Part shown: positions 41,695 to 50,565 of the stretch, piece after piece | Layout of the letters: each line of letters starts with the position of its first letter | Numbering within the stretch: the first letter of the stretch is position 1 | Assembly (NCBI GenBank): GCA_948616425.1 | Contig: CAPGBJ010000066.1 | Coordinates: 39,523 to 103,522 of the forward strand | Direction: 5' to 3' | Source of the DNA: an uncultured Oscillospiraceae bacterium | GTDB taxonomy: Bacteria > Bacillota > Clostridia > Oscillospirales > Oscillospiraceae | DNA: 64,000 nt | Notes under the pieces: generated by a model | Database searches by the model: none | What the model was told of the DNA's origin: nothing | What the model saw: the letters and a program-made list of their open reading frames with translations, nothing else | Made by a program: the position numbers and the translations under genes

Positions 41695-43932
41695 CTATTT
41701 CCCCGAGGCCCGCGCCACATGATACACGCCCTGAATGTTGTTTAACTTGTGGATGACGCCCTCCAGTTCGGCCTTGTCCTTCACCTCTACCACCATGGAG
41801 ATGGTGGCGTGGCCGTCTGCCATGGAGCGGGCGGTTAGGGCGGATACCTTCACCTTGGCGGTGGACAGGGCCATCGCCACATCCAGGGTCAGATTGTCCC
41901 GGTCCTTGGCGGACAGCTCCAGGGAGGTGTGATAGTTGGGCAGCTTGCTGTCCACCCAAGAGACCTTGACCCAGCGGGCCTCCTCCTCGGGCTTGCGTCG
42001 GTCGGGTTGGGCGTTGGGGCAGTCGGAGCGGTGGACCGACACGCCATAGCCCCGTGTGATAAAGCCAATCACCGGATCACCGGGGACGGGGGTGCAGCAC
42101 TTAGCGAACTTCACCAGGCAGTTGCCCAGCCCCTCCACGACGATGCCCGTGTCAGAGTGGCGAGGCTTGACCCCGCCGTGGGTGTCAGAGGGGGCGGCGT
42201 TGCCCGGCATAATGACGCTCTCCGCAGTGGTCCGGGCGGCGGCGGCGGCCTTCTCTGCCTGGAGGCGGCCCAGCCGCTGCAGCTCGTCCCGGATACGGGC
42301 TACCGACTTGGCGGCGGTGGTCCCGCCGTAGCCGATGGAGGCGTAGAGTTCGTCCAGGGTGCCGCAGCGCAGCTTGTGGAGCAGGTGGGGCAGCACCTCG
42401 TCCCCTGTGATGGCGGTCAGAGACATCTTATAGTGCTTCAACTCTGATTCAAAGGCGGCCCGCCCGGTGGCAATGTTCTCCTCCCGCCGCTCCTTCTTAA
42501 ACCACTGCCGGATTTTATTCCGGGCCTCGTTGGACTTGCACAGGGCCAGCCAGTCCCGGCTGGGGCCCTTGGCGGATTTGGAGGTGAGCACCTCCACAAT
42601 GTCGCCGTTAGATAGCTGGTAGTCGTAGGGGACCATCCGGCCGTTGACCCGGGCGCCCACCATGGTGTTGCCCACGGCGGAGTGGATGTTGTAGGCGAAG
42701 TCGAGGGGGGTGGCCCCGCTGGGCAGACTCTTCACGTCGCCGTTGGGGGTGAAGACAAAGACCTCGTCGGCGAACAGGTCCACCTTCAGGGTGCTGACAA
42801 ACTCCTCGGCGTCGGTGTCCTGCTGGCCCTCCAGCAGTTTGCGCACCCACTCAAATTCCTGCTCGGTGCCCAAGTTCCGGTTGGCCATCCCCTGCTTATA
42901 CTTCCAGTGGGCGGCCACGCCGTATTCGGCGGTCTGGTGCATCTCCCAGGTGCGGATCTGTACCTCGAAGGGGATCCCCTCCCGGCCGATGACAGTGGTG
43001 TGGAGGGATTGGTACATGTTGGGCTTGGGGGTGCCGATATAGTCTTTGAACCGGCCCAACACCGGCTTGAACATGTCATGGATGCAGCCCAGCACGTTGT
43101 AGCACTCTGGAATGTCGCTGACGATGACCCGGAAGGCGTACAGGTCGAAAATTTCATCCAACGTCTTGTTCTGGGCGAACATTTTGCGGTAGATGGAATA
43201 GATGTGCTTGACCCGGCCGTAAATCGCGCAGTGGAGGCCCTCCTGTTCCAAGCGACGCTCAATGCGGTGCTGGATGCCCGCCAAAAACTCTTCGTGAGTG
43301 GAGGAACGCTCGATGAGCTCCTCTTCGATCTCCTTGTAGCCAATGGGGTCGAGATAGCGCAAAGCCAGGTCCTCTAACTCCCACTTGATCTTCTGCATGC
43401 CCAGGCGGTGGGCGATGGGGGCATAGATCTCCATGGTCTCCAGGGATTTTTCCCGCTGTTTTCGGGGGGACTGGTACTCCATGGTGCGCATGTTGTGCAG
43501 TCGGTCGCAGACTTTGATGAGAATGACCCGGATGTCCCGACTCATGGCCATGAGCATCTTGCGCAGATTTTCCATCTGCTCCTCTTCCTTGGTGACAAAC
43601 TGCATCTTGGTCAGCTTTGTGACCCCCTCCACCAGTTCGGCCACCGTGGGATTGAACTTCTTGGCAATCTCCTCGTGGGTGGAAGCGGTGTCCTCAATGC
43701 AGTCGTGGAGCAAGGCGGCCACCACCGAGTCTATGTCCAGCTCCAGGTCGGCCACAATCTCCGCCACGGCGATGGGATGGATAATATAGGGCTCGCCGCT
43801 CTTACGCAGCTGGCTGTGGTGGGCGGTGTCCGCATAGGTGAAGGCGTCAAACAACCTCTGGGTGTCCAGATTAGGCATGTAGGTGAGCACCTTTTTCTCC
43901 AGTGCGTGGTATCGTTCCAGGATGGGGTCCAT
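41695..43932 (-). CDS. relA: Bifunctional (p)ppGpp synthetase/hydrolase (RSH)
   Basis: 745 aa from ATG 43932 (GAGGTGATC upstream). All domains are in order. The HD hydrolase has YADTAHHSQLRKSGEPYIIH and LLHDCIEDT (about 30-83), and KVCDRLHNMRTM is intact, so it should be hydrolysis-competent. The synthetase has GRVKHIYSIYRKM, the FDLYAFRVIV Asp and FEVQIRTWEMH with catalytic Glu. TGS is near 400 (VFVFTPNGDVKSLPSGATPL), then a helical/zinc-finger region with KCCTPVPGD and a C-terminal ACT domain. It is the main stringent-response enzyme, in the operon recJ-relA-dtd. Confidence 0.97.
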   Translation of the reverse strand: MDPILERYHALEKKVLTYMPNLDTQRLFDAFTYADTAHHSQLRKSGEPYIIHPIAVAEIVADLELDIDSVVAALLHDCIEDTASTHEEIAKKFNPTVAELVEGVTKLTKMQFVTKEEEQMENLRKMLMAMSRDIRVILIKVCDRLHNMRTMEYQSPRKQREKSLETMEIYAPIAHRLGMQKIKWELEDLALRYLDPIGYKEIEEELIERSSTHEEFLAGIQHRIERRLEQEGLHCAIYGRVKHIYSIYRKMFAQNKTLDEIFDLYAFRVIVSDIPECYNVLGCIHDMFKPVLGRFKDYIGTPKPNMYQSLHTTVIGREGIPFEVQIRTWEMHQTAEYGVAAHWKYKQGMANRNLGTEQEFEWVRKLLEGQQDTDAEEFVSTLKVDLFADEVFVFTPNGDVKSLPSGATPLDFAYNIHSAVGNTMVGARVNGRMVPYDYQLSNGDIVEVLTSKSAKGPSRDWLALCKSNEARNKIRQWFKKERREENIATGRAAFESELKHYKMSLTAITGDEVLPHLLHKLRCGTLDELYASIGYGGTTAAKSVARIRDELQRLGRLQAEKAAAAARTTAESVIMPGNAAPSDTHGGVKPRHSDTGIVVEGLGNCLVKFAKCCTPVPGDPVIGFITRGYGVSVHRSDCPNAQPDRRKPEEEARWVKVSWVDSKLPNYHTSLELSAKDRDNLTLDVAMALSTAKVKVSALTARSMADGHATISMVVEVKDKAELEGVIHKLNNIQGVYHVARASGK

Positions 43933-43955
43933 TAGGATCACCTCGGTTTCGGGTT

Positions 43956-44026
43956 GTTAGGGGCGGGTGTTCTCCGCCCGAAAAATGGGGTCGGGTGGCA
44001 CAGGGGCGGGTGGGGGGCGCCCCTAC
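43956..44026. repeat. GTAGGGGC palindromic repeat, copy
   Basis: 71 bp between recJ and relA, bounded by GTTAGGGGCGGG on the left and GGGCGCCCCTAC on the right, with GGGCGG...CCGCCC arms inside. The TAG in its terminal GTAG (minus strand) is the recJ stop codon (44025-44023). Confidence 0.75.
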
Positions 44027-46092
44027 AGCCCGCCCTCTAAAATGGCCCGCAGGCGTTTTATAATATCCGAGGCTTCCAGATCTACCTTCTGTTCCACATG
44101 GCAAAGGGTGATCTGGACGCGGTCGGTACGGCGGTTTAGACAGATGAGGCCTCGCTCCTCCATGACCTCCAGGCAAAGCATGGTGCGGGCGGGCACCTCC
44201 CGCTGGTGGGTGGCCCGGGCCACGGACCGGGCGATTCGGGCGGGGGTGTCCTCTACCACGGTGCAGCAGGTGGACTGGCGCTCCAGCCAGCGGTAGAGGC
44301 CCACAAAGTCCCCTCGACTGGGCAGAAGGAACTGCGCCTCCTCCCGGGTGAGGGACGCCCCCTGGCGGTATTTATCATAGATGGCCTGTTCCAGCTGGGC
44401 CCGGGAGGGGGCCAGCTGGAGGTCCACCACCTGAAGCTGAAGGTCGCGTCTGCCCCGAAAGTCGTTGATCTGGGGGTAGAAGACCACGTCCACCCGGCAG
44501 CCGGGGAACAGGCCCAGCTCCTCCCCCTGGTTGGAAAAGAAGATGGCGTCCAGAGAGAGGCCGCGGGCCTCCAGGCGCAGCTTTAGATGCCGGCCCCGTC
44601 CCACCTGGGACATGGCGTGCACCTGGGCCCCCTGAAGGAGAAAGATGGGGCGGGGATTGCCTGTGCCGCAGGGCTCCAGCAGATCCAGAGATTCCACCGC
44701 CTCCACCGTCAGATGTTGGGGGGAGACGGCCATATCCACCTCCAACACGGAGGGCAGGGCCGCGCCGTGGCAGCTGTCCGCCACCCGTTGGCGCAGGGCC
44801 AGCGTCAGCGCGGGAATATTCTCCTCTTTTACGGTGAAGCCGGCGGCCAGGGTGTGGCCGCCGAAATTATCCAGCAGATCAGAACAGGAGGACAGCAGCT
44901 CAAAGAGGTTGATATCCCCCCAGGAACGGCAGGAGCCTTTGCCCATATGGCCGTCCAGGCAGATCATAAAGCAGGGGCAGGAGTACTTCTCCGCCAGACG
45001 GGAGGCCACAATGCCTACCACGCCCTGGTGCCACTGGCTGTCGGCCAGGACAATGACCCCCTCTGGGGGGTGCTCATCCAGGTGCTGGACGCACTGCTGA
45101 AAGATCTCCCCCTCAATGCCTTGGCGCTCCCGGTTCAGTTCGCACAGCTCCAAGGCCAACTCCTCCGCCCGGGCGGGGTCTTTGGTGAGCAGCAGTTCCA
45201 CCGCCACCTCCGCCATTCCCATCCGCCCGGAGGCGTTGATGCGGGGGGCCAGAGTATAGCCCACCGAGACGGAGGTGACCGGCTTGTCCTCCAGGCCGGC
45301 GCATCGGATCAGACTGGCAAAGCCCAGCCGCCGAGGCGGGTCCAGCCGCTGGAGTCCCAGGCTGACAATGGCTCGGTTTTCTCCGGTCATGGGCATTACG
45401 TCGGCCACCGTACCCACAGCGGCCAGATCGCAGAATTCCGCAAAGACGGCCGGGGCCGTCTCCCGGCCCGCCACCGCTAGAGCCAGCATCAGGGCCACCC
45501 CTACCCCGGCCAGCCCCTTGAAGGGGTAGGGGCAGTCGGGCCGGTGGGGGTCTACAACTGCGGCGGCGGGGGGAAGTTCCTCCTTGCAGGCGTGGTGATC
45601 GGTAATGATGACCTCCAGGCCCAGACTGTTGGCCAGGGCGGTCTCCTCCACGGCGGTGATGCCGCAGTCCACCGTAATAATCAGGGAGATCCCCTGCTGG
45701 GCCAGACTTTGAACCGCCTCGGGGTTCAGACCGTAACCCTCCCCCAGGCGGCTGGGGATGTATGAGATCACATCTCCGCCCCGGTCGGTGAGAAACTGGG
45801 TGAGCAGGCAGGTGGCGGTGATGCCGTCTACATCGTAATCGCCGTAGACCGCGATGTGTTCCCCGCGCTCCAGGGCCAGACGTACCCGCCGAGCCGCCCG
45901 ATCCATGTCCCGGAGGAGCATGGGGTCGGGAATGAACTCTGTCTCTGGGGTGAGGAGCCGGCGTGCCTGCTCGGGACGGGTCACGCCGCGGGCGGCCAGC
46001 AGCCCGGCCAGCAGAGTCGGCAGGCCGGCCCGCTCCAGGGTGAGCTGGCCCTCAGGGCAGGGAGGGGCCACCCTCCACTGCTTATATTTCAC
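44023..46092 (-). CDS. recJ: Single-stranded-DNA-specific exonuclease RecJ
   Basis: 689 aa. It is a 5'-3' ssDNA exonuclease in recombination and mismatch repair. DHH motifs in order: AVYGDYDVDGITAT (about 80-93), IITVDCGIT, VIITDHHACKEELP and the VVDPHRPDCPYPFKGLAGVG block. DHHA1 holds FGGHTLAAGFTV near residue 405. The C-terminal OB domain is present, followed by about 110 additional residues (QAIYDKYRQGASLTREEAQF onward) containing a small alpha domain seen in Firmicutes RecJ. The stop codon comes from the repeat at 43956-44026. Confidence 0.95.
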   Translation of the reverse strand: MKYKQWRVAPPCPEGQLTLERAGLPTLLAGLLAARGVTRPEQARRLLTPETEFIPDPMLLRDMDRAARRVRLALERGEHIAVYGDYDVDGITATCLLTQFLTDRGGDVISYIPSRLGEGYGLNPEAVQSLAQQGISLIITVDCGITAVEETALANSLGLEVIITDHHACKEELPPAAAVVDPHRPDCPYPFKGLAGVGVALMLALAVAGRETAPAVFAEFCDLAAVGTVADVMPMTGENRAIVSLGLQRLDPPRRLGFASLIRCAGLEDKPVTSVSVGYTLAPRINASGRMGMAEVAVELLLTKDPARAEELALELCELNRERQGIEGEIFQQCVQHLDEHPPEGVIVLADSQWHQGVVGIVASRLAEKYSCPCFMICLDGHMGKGSCRSWGDINLFELLSSCSDLLDNFGGHTLAAGFTVKEENIPALTLALRQRVADSCHGAALPSVLEVDMAVSPQHLTVEAVESLDLLEPCGTGNPRPIFLLQGAQVHAMSQVGRGRHLKLRLEARGLSLDAIFFSNQGEELGLFPGCRVDVVFYPQINDFRGRRDLQLQVVDLQLAPSRAQLEQAIYDKYRQGASLTREEAQFLLPSRGDFVGLYRWLERQSTCCTVVEDTPARIARSVARATHQREVPARTMLCLEVMEERGLICLNRRTDRVQITLCHVEQKVDLEASDIIKRLRAILEGGL

Positions 46093-46188
46093 TGGCGGTC
46101 ACCCCCGTTCCCCGCTGGCCCTGGTGGAAGCAGCGCAATTAACTCACCTATTATATCACAGGAATGGCGGCAGTTTCAAGATAAAATC

Positions 46189-46217
46189 TTGACGGAGAGG
46201 CGGTCTTGCTATAAAAT
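46189..46217 (+). promoter_or_regulatory. Promoter of the first acyltransferase gene
   Basis: TTGACG (46189-46194), 17 bp, TAAAAT (46212-46217). The expected transcription start falls at about 46224, only a few bases before the annotated ATG at 46227. Either the mRNA is nearly leaderless or translation begins further inside. Confidence 0.6.
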
Positions 46218-46226
46218 AACAGGAAA

Positions 46227-47291
46227 ATGGACCGTTTAAAACGACAGGCGATGGGAGAGGCGGAGAGAACAGTGGGAAGAAGATATGAGCTGGATCTGAC
46301 TAGGATATGTGCCTGCCTGATGGTGGTGCTGCTGCACACAGCGGCCACAGGCTGGCGGATAGACCCCTGGCTTCCCGAGTGGCGGTACTATAATTTGGCA
46401 GACATGATGGTACGGGCGGGGGTGCCGCTCTTTTTTATGATCAGCGGCGCCCTCTTCCTCAGCAAGAGGGACTTTGCAATCGGAAAGTTTCTCCGGCGTC
46501 ATGTGGCCTTTCTGCTGCTGCTCTTTGTAGTCTGGTCCAGCTTTTACAGGTGGAACAGCTGGCGGCTGCAGCCGGCGGATACCGATATGCACGACTTTGT
46601 GCTGGGTGTGATTGGCGGCCACTATCACCTGCAATTTTTAATTTTTCAATGTATCCTGTACCTGCTTCTGCCCATTCTGCACGCCTGCATCCATGGGAAA
46701 AAGATGGATGTGCGGTATCTGCTGGCGCTGTTTGGGCTGGTACTGATAAAAGAAAATCTGTCGCTCCTCCCCAATCTGCCGGATATTTTGGCGGCCCTGC
46801 TGGGCAAGGTGGACTACACACTCGTGGTATATGCGGGGTACATGGTGTTGGGGTACTGGCTGAGCGGCCGGACCTACCCCAGGGGGACCCGGGCGGTCTG
46901 TTTGGCCGTGTATACGGCCGTGACCCTGCTGGGTGCGTGGTGCAACCGGTGGTACTCCATTCAGCAGGGGGCGCCCAAGGAGTGGCTATACGGCTATCTC
47001 TGTGTGACTACCCTGATCCAGGCTGTGTGCATCTTCAGTTTTTTCCAGACGCTGCGGGGGGCGGAAATAAAATACCCCAGGGCGCTGCTGGAGCTGTCAG
47101 CGAATACCCTGGGAATTTACCTTCTGCACCCCTTTGTGCTGGAGGCGCTGAAAAGAAGGGGGATCAGCGTGGCCCTTTCTGTGCCGCTGAAGAGTATTCC
47201 TTTTATATTTGTCCTGGTAGTGGCTATCTGCCTGGCCATGACCGCCGTGCTGAGACGGATTCCTCTGGTCAGAAAATTGATCGCCTCGTGA
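46227..47291 (+). CDS. Acyltransferase-3 family membrane protein
   Basis: 354 aa, about ten membrane segments. The family start block is RYELDLTRICACLMVVLLHT with the catalytic-type His (residue about 37) and Arg (26), followed by DMMVRAGVPLFFMISGALFL. Members O-acylate sugars, peptidoglycan or other surface polymers using acyl-CoA from the cytoplasm. The start is uncertain: ATG 46227 has only AGGA within 3 nt, ATG 46248 is also in frame. Own promoter; no obvious partner genes. Confidence 0.88.
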   Translation: MDRLKRQAMGEAERTVGRRYELDLTRICACLMVVLLHTAATGWRIDPWLPEWRYYNLADMMVRAGVPLFFMISGALFLSKRDFAIGKFLRRHVAFLLLLFVVWSSFYRWNSWRLQPADTDMHDFVLGVIGGHYHLQFLIFQCILYLLLPILHACIHGKKMDVRYLLALFGLVLIKENLSLLPNLPDILAALLGKVDYTLVVYAGYMVLGYWLSGRTYPRGTRAVCLAVYTAVTLLGAWCNRWYSIQQGAPKEWLYGYLCVTTLIQAVCIFSFFQTLRGAEIKYPRALLELSANTLGIYLLHPFVLEALKRRGISVALSVPLKSIPFIFVLVVAICLAMTAVLRRIPLVRKLIAS

Positions 47292-47426
47292 CTGTTTTTT
47301 CGACTTCAGAAGGTGGGCTGAGAAGGGCTGGATGCCGTTCGGAGCGTGGAAGGGTACCTGTGTGAGAGGGGCGGCCGAGCAGCGGCATTTTCTGGGACGG
47401 CCAACCGTTTAAAAGGAGACAGACAA

Positions 47427-47459
47427 GCGCCCCCGGCCGGAAGAATCGGCCGGGGGCGC
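47427..47459. terminator. Hairpin in the 47292-47557 spacer
   Basis: GCGCCCCCGGCCG / CGGCCGGGGGCGC, a 13-bp perfect stem with loop GAAGAAT, between the converging acyltransferase and lepB genes. A clean T run is absent on the plus side, while the minus side continues TTGTCTG. The rest of this 265-bp spacer shows nothing else. Confidence 0.65.
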
Positions 47460-47557
47460 GTATGTTCCAAGCATCGGGGGCTTCAAGTCTTTATCAGCGG
47501 AGTGATACACATTCCCATCAGCCTTTAAGCCAGAAGTGAATCGAGGCTGCTTGTCTC

Positions 47558-48193
47558 TCAAGCGGACTGACTGCTGACAGGACCGAAGCGGTTCAAGGGC
47601 CACAGGGCGAGAACCACTCGGCCCAGCACGTAGTCGGCGTCCACTGTGCCCAGCCGATCGTCTCGGCTGTCGGTGGAGTTGTTCCGGTTGTCCCCCATGA
47701 CGAAAATAGAGCCCTGGGGAACCTCCCAGTGGGTCTGATACATGGTGGCGAAGGGCGGACGGTACATCGCCTCCGGGAGATATGGCTCGTCCAGGGGCTG
47801 ACCGTCCACATAGACAACTCCCTCGTCATAGTCGATGTCCACCGTCTGGCCGCCCACAGCGATGACCCGCTTGACAATGGCCCGAGGTTCCGTCCAGCCG
47901 GACAGGACCGTGGTGGTCTTGTTCAGCACCACAATATCCCCCTGCTGGGGGGTGTAGCCCAGAGACCAGATCAGCATGATTTCGTTGTGTTGGAGGGTAT
48001 TGTTCATAGAGTCGCCGTCCACCCGGGTGAGTCGGGCCACGCAGTTGAACAGCAGCACCGCCGTCACCACACAGCCCAAAAAGAGCTGAAGCCACTCAAA
48101 CAGGTCGGCGCCCGGACGCCGGGACTGATTTTCCTCCGGCTGCTGGTCTGGCGTCTCCTCCCCCTCCAAGGGCAGGCCGTTGTAGTCGTCCAT
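47558..48193 (-). CDS. lepB: Signal peptidase I
   Basis: 211 aa from ATG 48193 behind GAGGTG. It cleaves signal peptides of secreted proteins. A roughly 30-residue acidic cytoplasmic tail precedes one membrane helix (LFLGCVVTAVLLFNCVA). The catalytic Ser is in RVDGDSMNNTL (about 77) and the general-base Lys in AIVKRVIAVGG (about 120). Box E is GDNRNNSTDSRD. Single-anchor Gram-positive type. Confidence 0.95.
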   Translation of the reverse strand: MDDYNGLPLEGEETPDQQPEENQSRRPGADLFEWLQLFLGCVVTAVLLFNCVARLTRVDGDSMNNTLQHNEIMLIWSLGYTPQQGDIVVLNKTTTVLSGWTEPRAIVKRVIAVGGQTVDIDYDEGVVYVDGQPLDEPYLPEAMYRPPFATMYQTHWEVPQGSIFVMGDNRNNSTDSRDDRLGTVDADYVLGRVVLALWPLNRFGPVSSQSA

Positions 48194-48324
48194 TGGGCCA
48201 CCTCGCTTCTGTCGTGTTGTGTGTGGTATTATAACCGGTTTTTCAGAAAAATGCAACTGTTGTGGAGGTCTGAAGGGGCCGGGCCTGTTGTGCCGCCTGG
48301 AATGGACCTCGACAGACCGTGGCC

Positions 48325-50565
48325 TTACAGTGCAATCCGCTTTACCCCTGGGGCGCCGCCTAGCACCTCCCCCTCCCGCTTTTGACAGGTGAAGAGAAGC
48401 AGCTGCTGGGCACCGGACAGCTCCCACAGCAGTTCCAAGGCCAGGGTGAGCCGGTGATCGTCAAAGGAAGCCAGGGCGTCGTCCAACAGGATGGGGGGCT
48501 TGGATTGCAGACAGAGTTGACACACTGCCAGCCGCAGAGCCAGGTAGAGCTGGTCCGCCGTCCCCTGGGACAGATACAGGGCGGAGCGGGGCAGCACCCC
48601 GTCTCCCTCCCGGACAAAGCCCTCCAGCTCCCGGGTGAGGGAGACGGCTGAGTATTTATCCCCGGTGAGCCGAGACATATACTGGCCGGTAAGCCGGTTC
48701 AGTTCAGGGGAGAACCGCTCCTGCAGGCGGATGTTGGCCTGGGTGAGGGTCTCCATGGCCAGCGTGACGGCATCCAGTTCCAGTCTGCGCCGGGACAGCG
48801 TCTCCTCCAGCCGCTCCTTTTGGGCGGACAGGACCGCGGGGTCCCCCATGGCGTGCAGGGTGCCCCGGGCCTGGTTGAGCTGGGCGTTCATCTGCTCCAG
48901 CCGGTCGGCCGCCAGGGCCAGGGCCCGGTCCGTCTCCTGGGGGCCCATGTCAGGGAGAGGCAGTTCCGGAATCGGGCCGTCCTGATGTTCGGCCCCCTGG
49001 GCGGCCAGGTCGTCCAGCCGGCGGCGGCAGGCGGCGGCCCGCTCCCGGGCCAGGACCAGATCGTGGTCCATGCCCAGAGCCCGACTCAAGGCGGCCGAGC
49101 AGCCGAACAGGTCGCTCACCTCTGGGGCAAAGGTGTGGACGAAGTCCAGCAGCTCCGCCTTTGTGTCATCCCGTTTGGTCTGCCGCTCGGTGACGGCATT
49201 TTGGATGACCTCCACGTCGTGGGCGGCCTTGTCCGACGCCTGACAGCGGTCCCGGTAGCCCTGGGCCAGGGCGGTGAGCTCCTCCGGAGTCTGGACGCCG
49301 TAGGCGGACAGGACCTCGCCGGCCCGCTTCCTGGCGGCCTTGGAGCGGAGCAGGATCAGAATAGACACAAAGGCCAGCACTACATAGATGCCCGCACCGG
49401 CCCACATGCAGGGGATGATTTTTTGCGCGATCCCCCAAAACAGGAGAGCGGCAAAGGCCACGGCTCCCAGCAGATGGACAAGAAAAGCCCACTTTTTCTG
49501 TTTTTTCGCCCTGTCCACACCGGATTGATACTCAGCGCAGTCGGAAGCGGCCTTTGCCACCGCCTCCTCGCCGGTCGTCTCGGGGAAGTGCTCGTCCTTG
49601 GCGGCCTCTTTGGCCTGGGCGGCCTTCTCCTCCGCCTCCTTCAGGGCGGGGTCCCCCTGCCTGATCTCCTCATCCAGCGCCTTCAGATACTGTAGTTCTC
49701 CCTGGGCCTTTTTCAACGCCTCCCGGTCGGGGATCGGGCGGGCGGACAGCTCGGTTTCCAGGTTGTTCAGCTGTGCCTGCGCGGCCTGGTACTCCTCCTC
49801 CGCCTGGGCATATCGATCGGACAGCTTCCGCTGGGCCAGGAGGCGGTGGATCTCCGCCTGACGGGCCAGCCCCTCCCGGGTCCGGGCCAGGGCGGCGTGT
49901 TCCCCCTCCAGCCGGGCGGCCAGGGCGGCCGCCTCCTCCAGCTGAGTGAGATGTTCCTGCACCTGGGCCAACTGGGCCTCTAACTTGGGGATCTCCCCCA
50001 CGCTGCGGTTGACCTGACGGCGGTTTTTCCAAGTTTTCAGCCGTTCCATGGCCTGGGAAAAGGACACGTCCTCCTCCCCCGATGTGACCAGGGCGGCGAT
50101 GCGCCGTTCCAGCTCAGGGGCGGCGGTGAGGGACAGGCCTCCGTTCCCCAAAAAGGCGGAGCGGGTGAAGACCTCCGCCCCCACCCCGGTGAGCAGCTCG
50201 CCGCAGTTGGTGGCGGTGAGGCCGGGTACCGGCTCCTGGGTGCCGGTGTAGACGGCGGAGAAGGCGCCGAAGGGGGTGTTCCCCCGGGGGCCTCGGCGGA
50301 TCGTGATGTCTCGCCCCTCCATCTCCAGCTGGATTTCTCCCTCCATGGGGGCCCCGGACCAGGGCTGATAGCGGTTTTTGTCCGCCAGATAGCCCTTTTT
50401 GTCCCGATCACGGGTGTCGATGCCGTAGAGCATGGCCCGCCAGAAGGCGGCCCAGGTGGACTTGCCCCCCTCGTTGGGGGCGTAGATGAGGGTGAGACCG
50501 GGCCCCGGCTCCAGCCGGGCCCGCTCCAGCTTACCGAAGGTGGCGGTCATGGACTTGATTTTCAT
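48325..50565 (-). CDS. YhaN-like AAA ATPase (SbcC/Rad50-type, with internal membrane segments)
   Basis: 746 aa from ATG 50565 behind GGGAGAGG. Walker A is in YAPNEGGKSTWAAFW (about 29-43). Long coiled coils (about 180-330 and 470-620) flank two hydrophobic segments (FLVHLLGAVAFAALLFWGIA and IYVVLAFVSILILL). The C-terminal ABC signature and Walker B are LYLSQGTADQLYLALRLAV and PPILLDDALASFDD. The central membrane pair distinguishes YhaN from soluble SbcC. It overlaps the YhaO-like nuclease gene by ATGA, so the two form a repair nuclease complex, presumably at the membrane. Confidence 0.88.
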   Translation of the reverse strand: MKIKSMTATFGKLERARLEPGPGLTLIYAPNEGGKSTWAAFWRAMLYGIDTRDRDKKGYLADKNRYQPWSGAPMEGEIQLEMEGRDITIRRGPRGNTPFGAFSAVYTGTQEPVPGLTATNCGELLTGVGAEVFTRSAFLGNGGLSLTAAPELERRIAALVTSGEEDVSFSQAMERLKTWKNRRQVNRSVGEIPKLEAQLAQVQEHLTQLEEAAALAARLEGEHAALARTREGLARQAEIHRLLAQRKLSDRYAQAEEEYQAAQAQLNNLETELSARPIPDREALKKAQGELQYLKALDEEIRQGDPALKEAEEKAAQAKEAAKDEHFPETTGEEAVAKAASDCAEYQSGVDRAKKQKKWAFLVHLLGAVAFAALLFWGIAQKIIPCMWAGAGIYVVLAFVSILILLRSKAARKRAGEVLSAYGVQTPEELTALAQGYRDRCQASDKAAHDVEVIQNAVTERQTKRDDTKAELLDFVHTFAPEVSDLFGCSAALSRALGMDHDLVLARERAAACRRRLDDLAAQGAEHQDGPIPELPLPDMGPQETDRALALAADRLEQMNAQLNQARGTLHAMGDPAVLSAQKERLEETLSRRRLELDAVTLAMETLTQANIRLQERFSPELNRLTGQYMSRLTGDKYSAVSLTRELEGFVREGDGVLPRSALYLSQGTADQLYLALRLAVCQLCLQSKPPILLDDALASFDDHRLTLALELLWELSGAQQLLLFTCQKREGEVLGGAPGVKRIAL

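Noticed and set aside
47346..47528. 60-aa plus-strand frame after the acyltransferase
   Set aside because: Spans the spacer hairpin, no RBS, no similarity.
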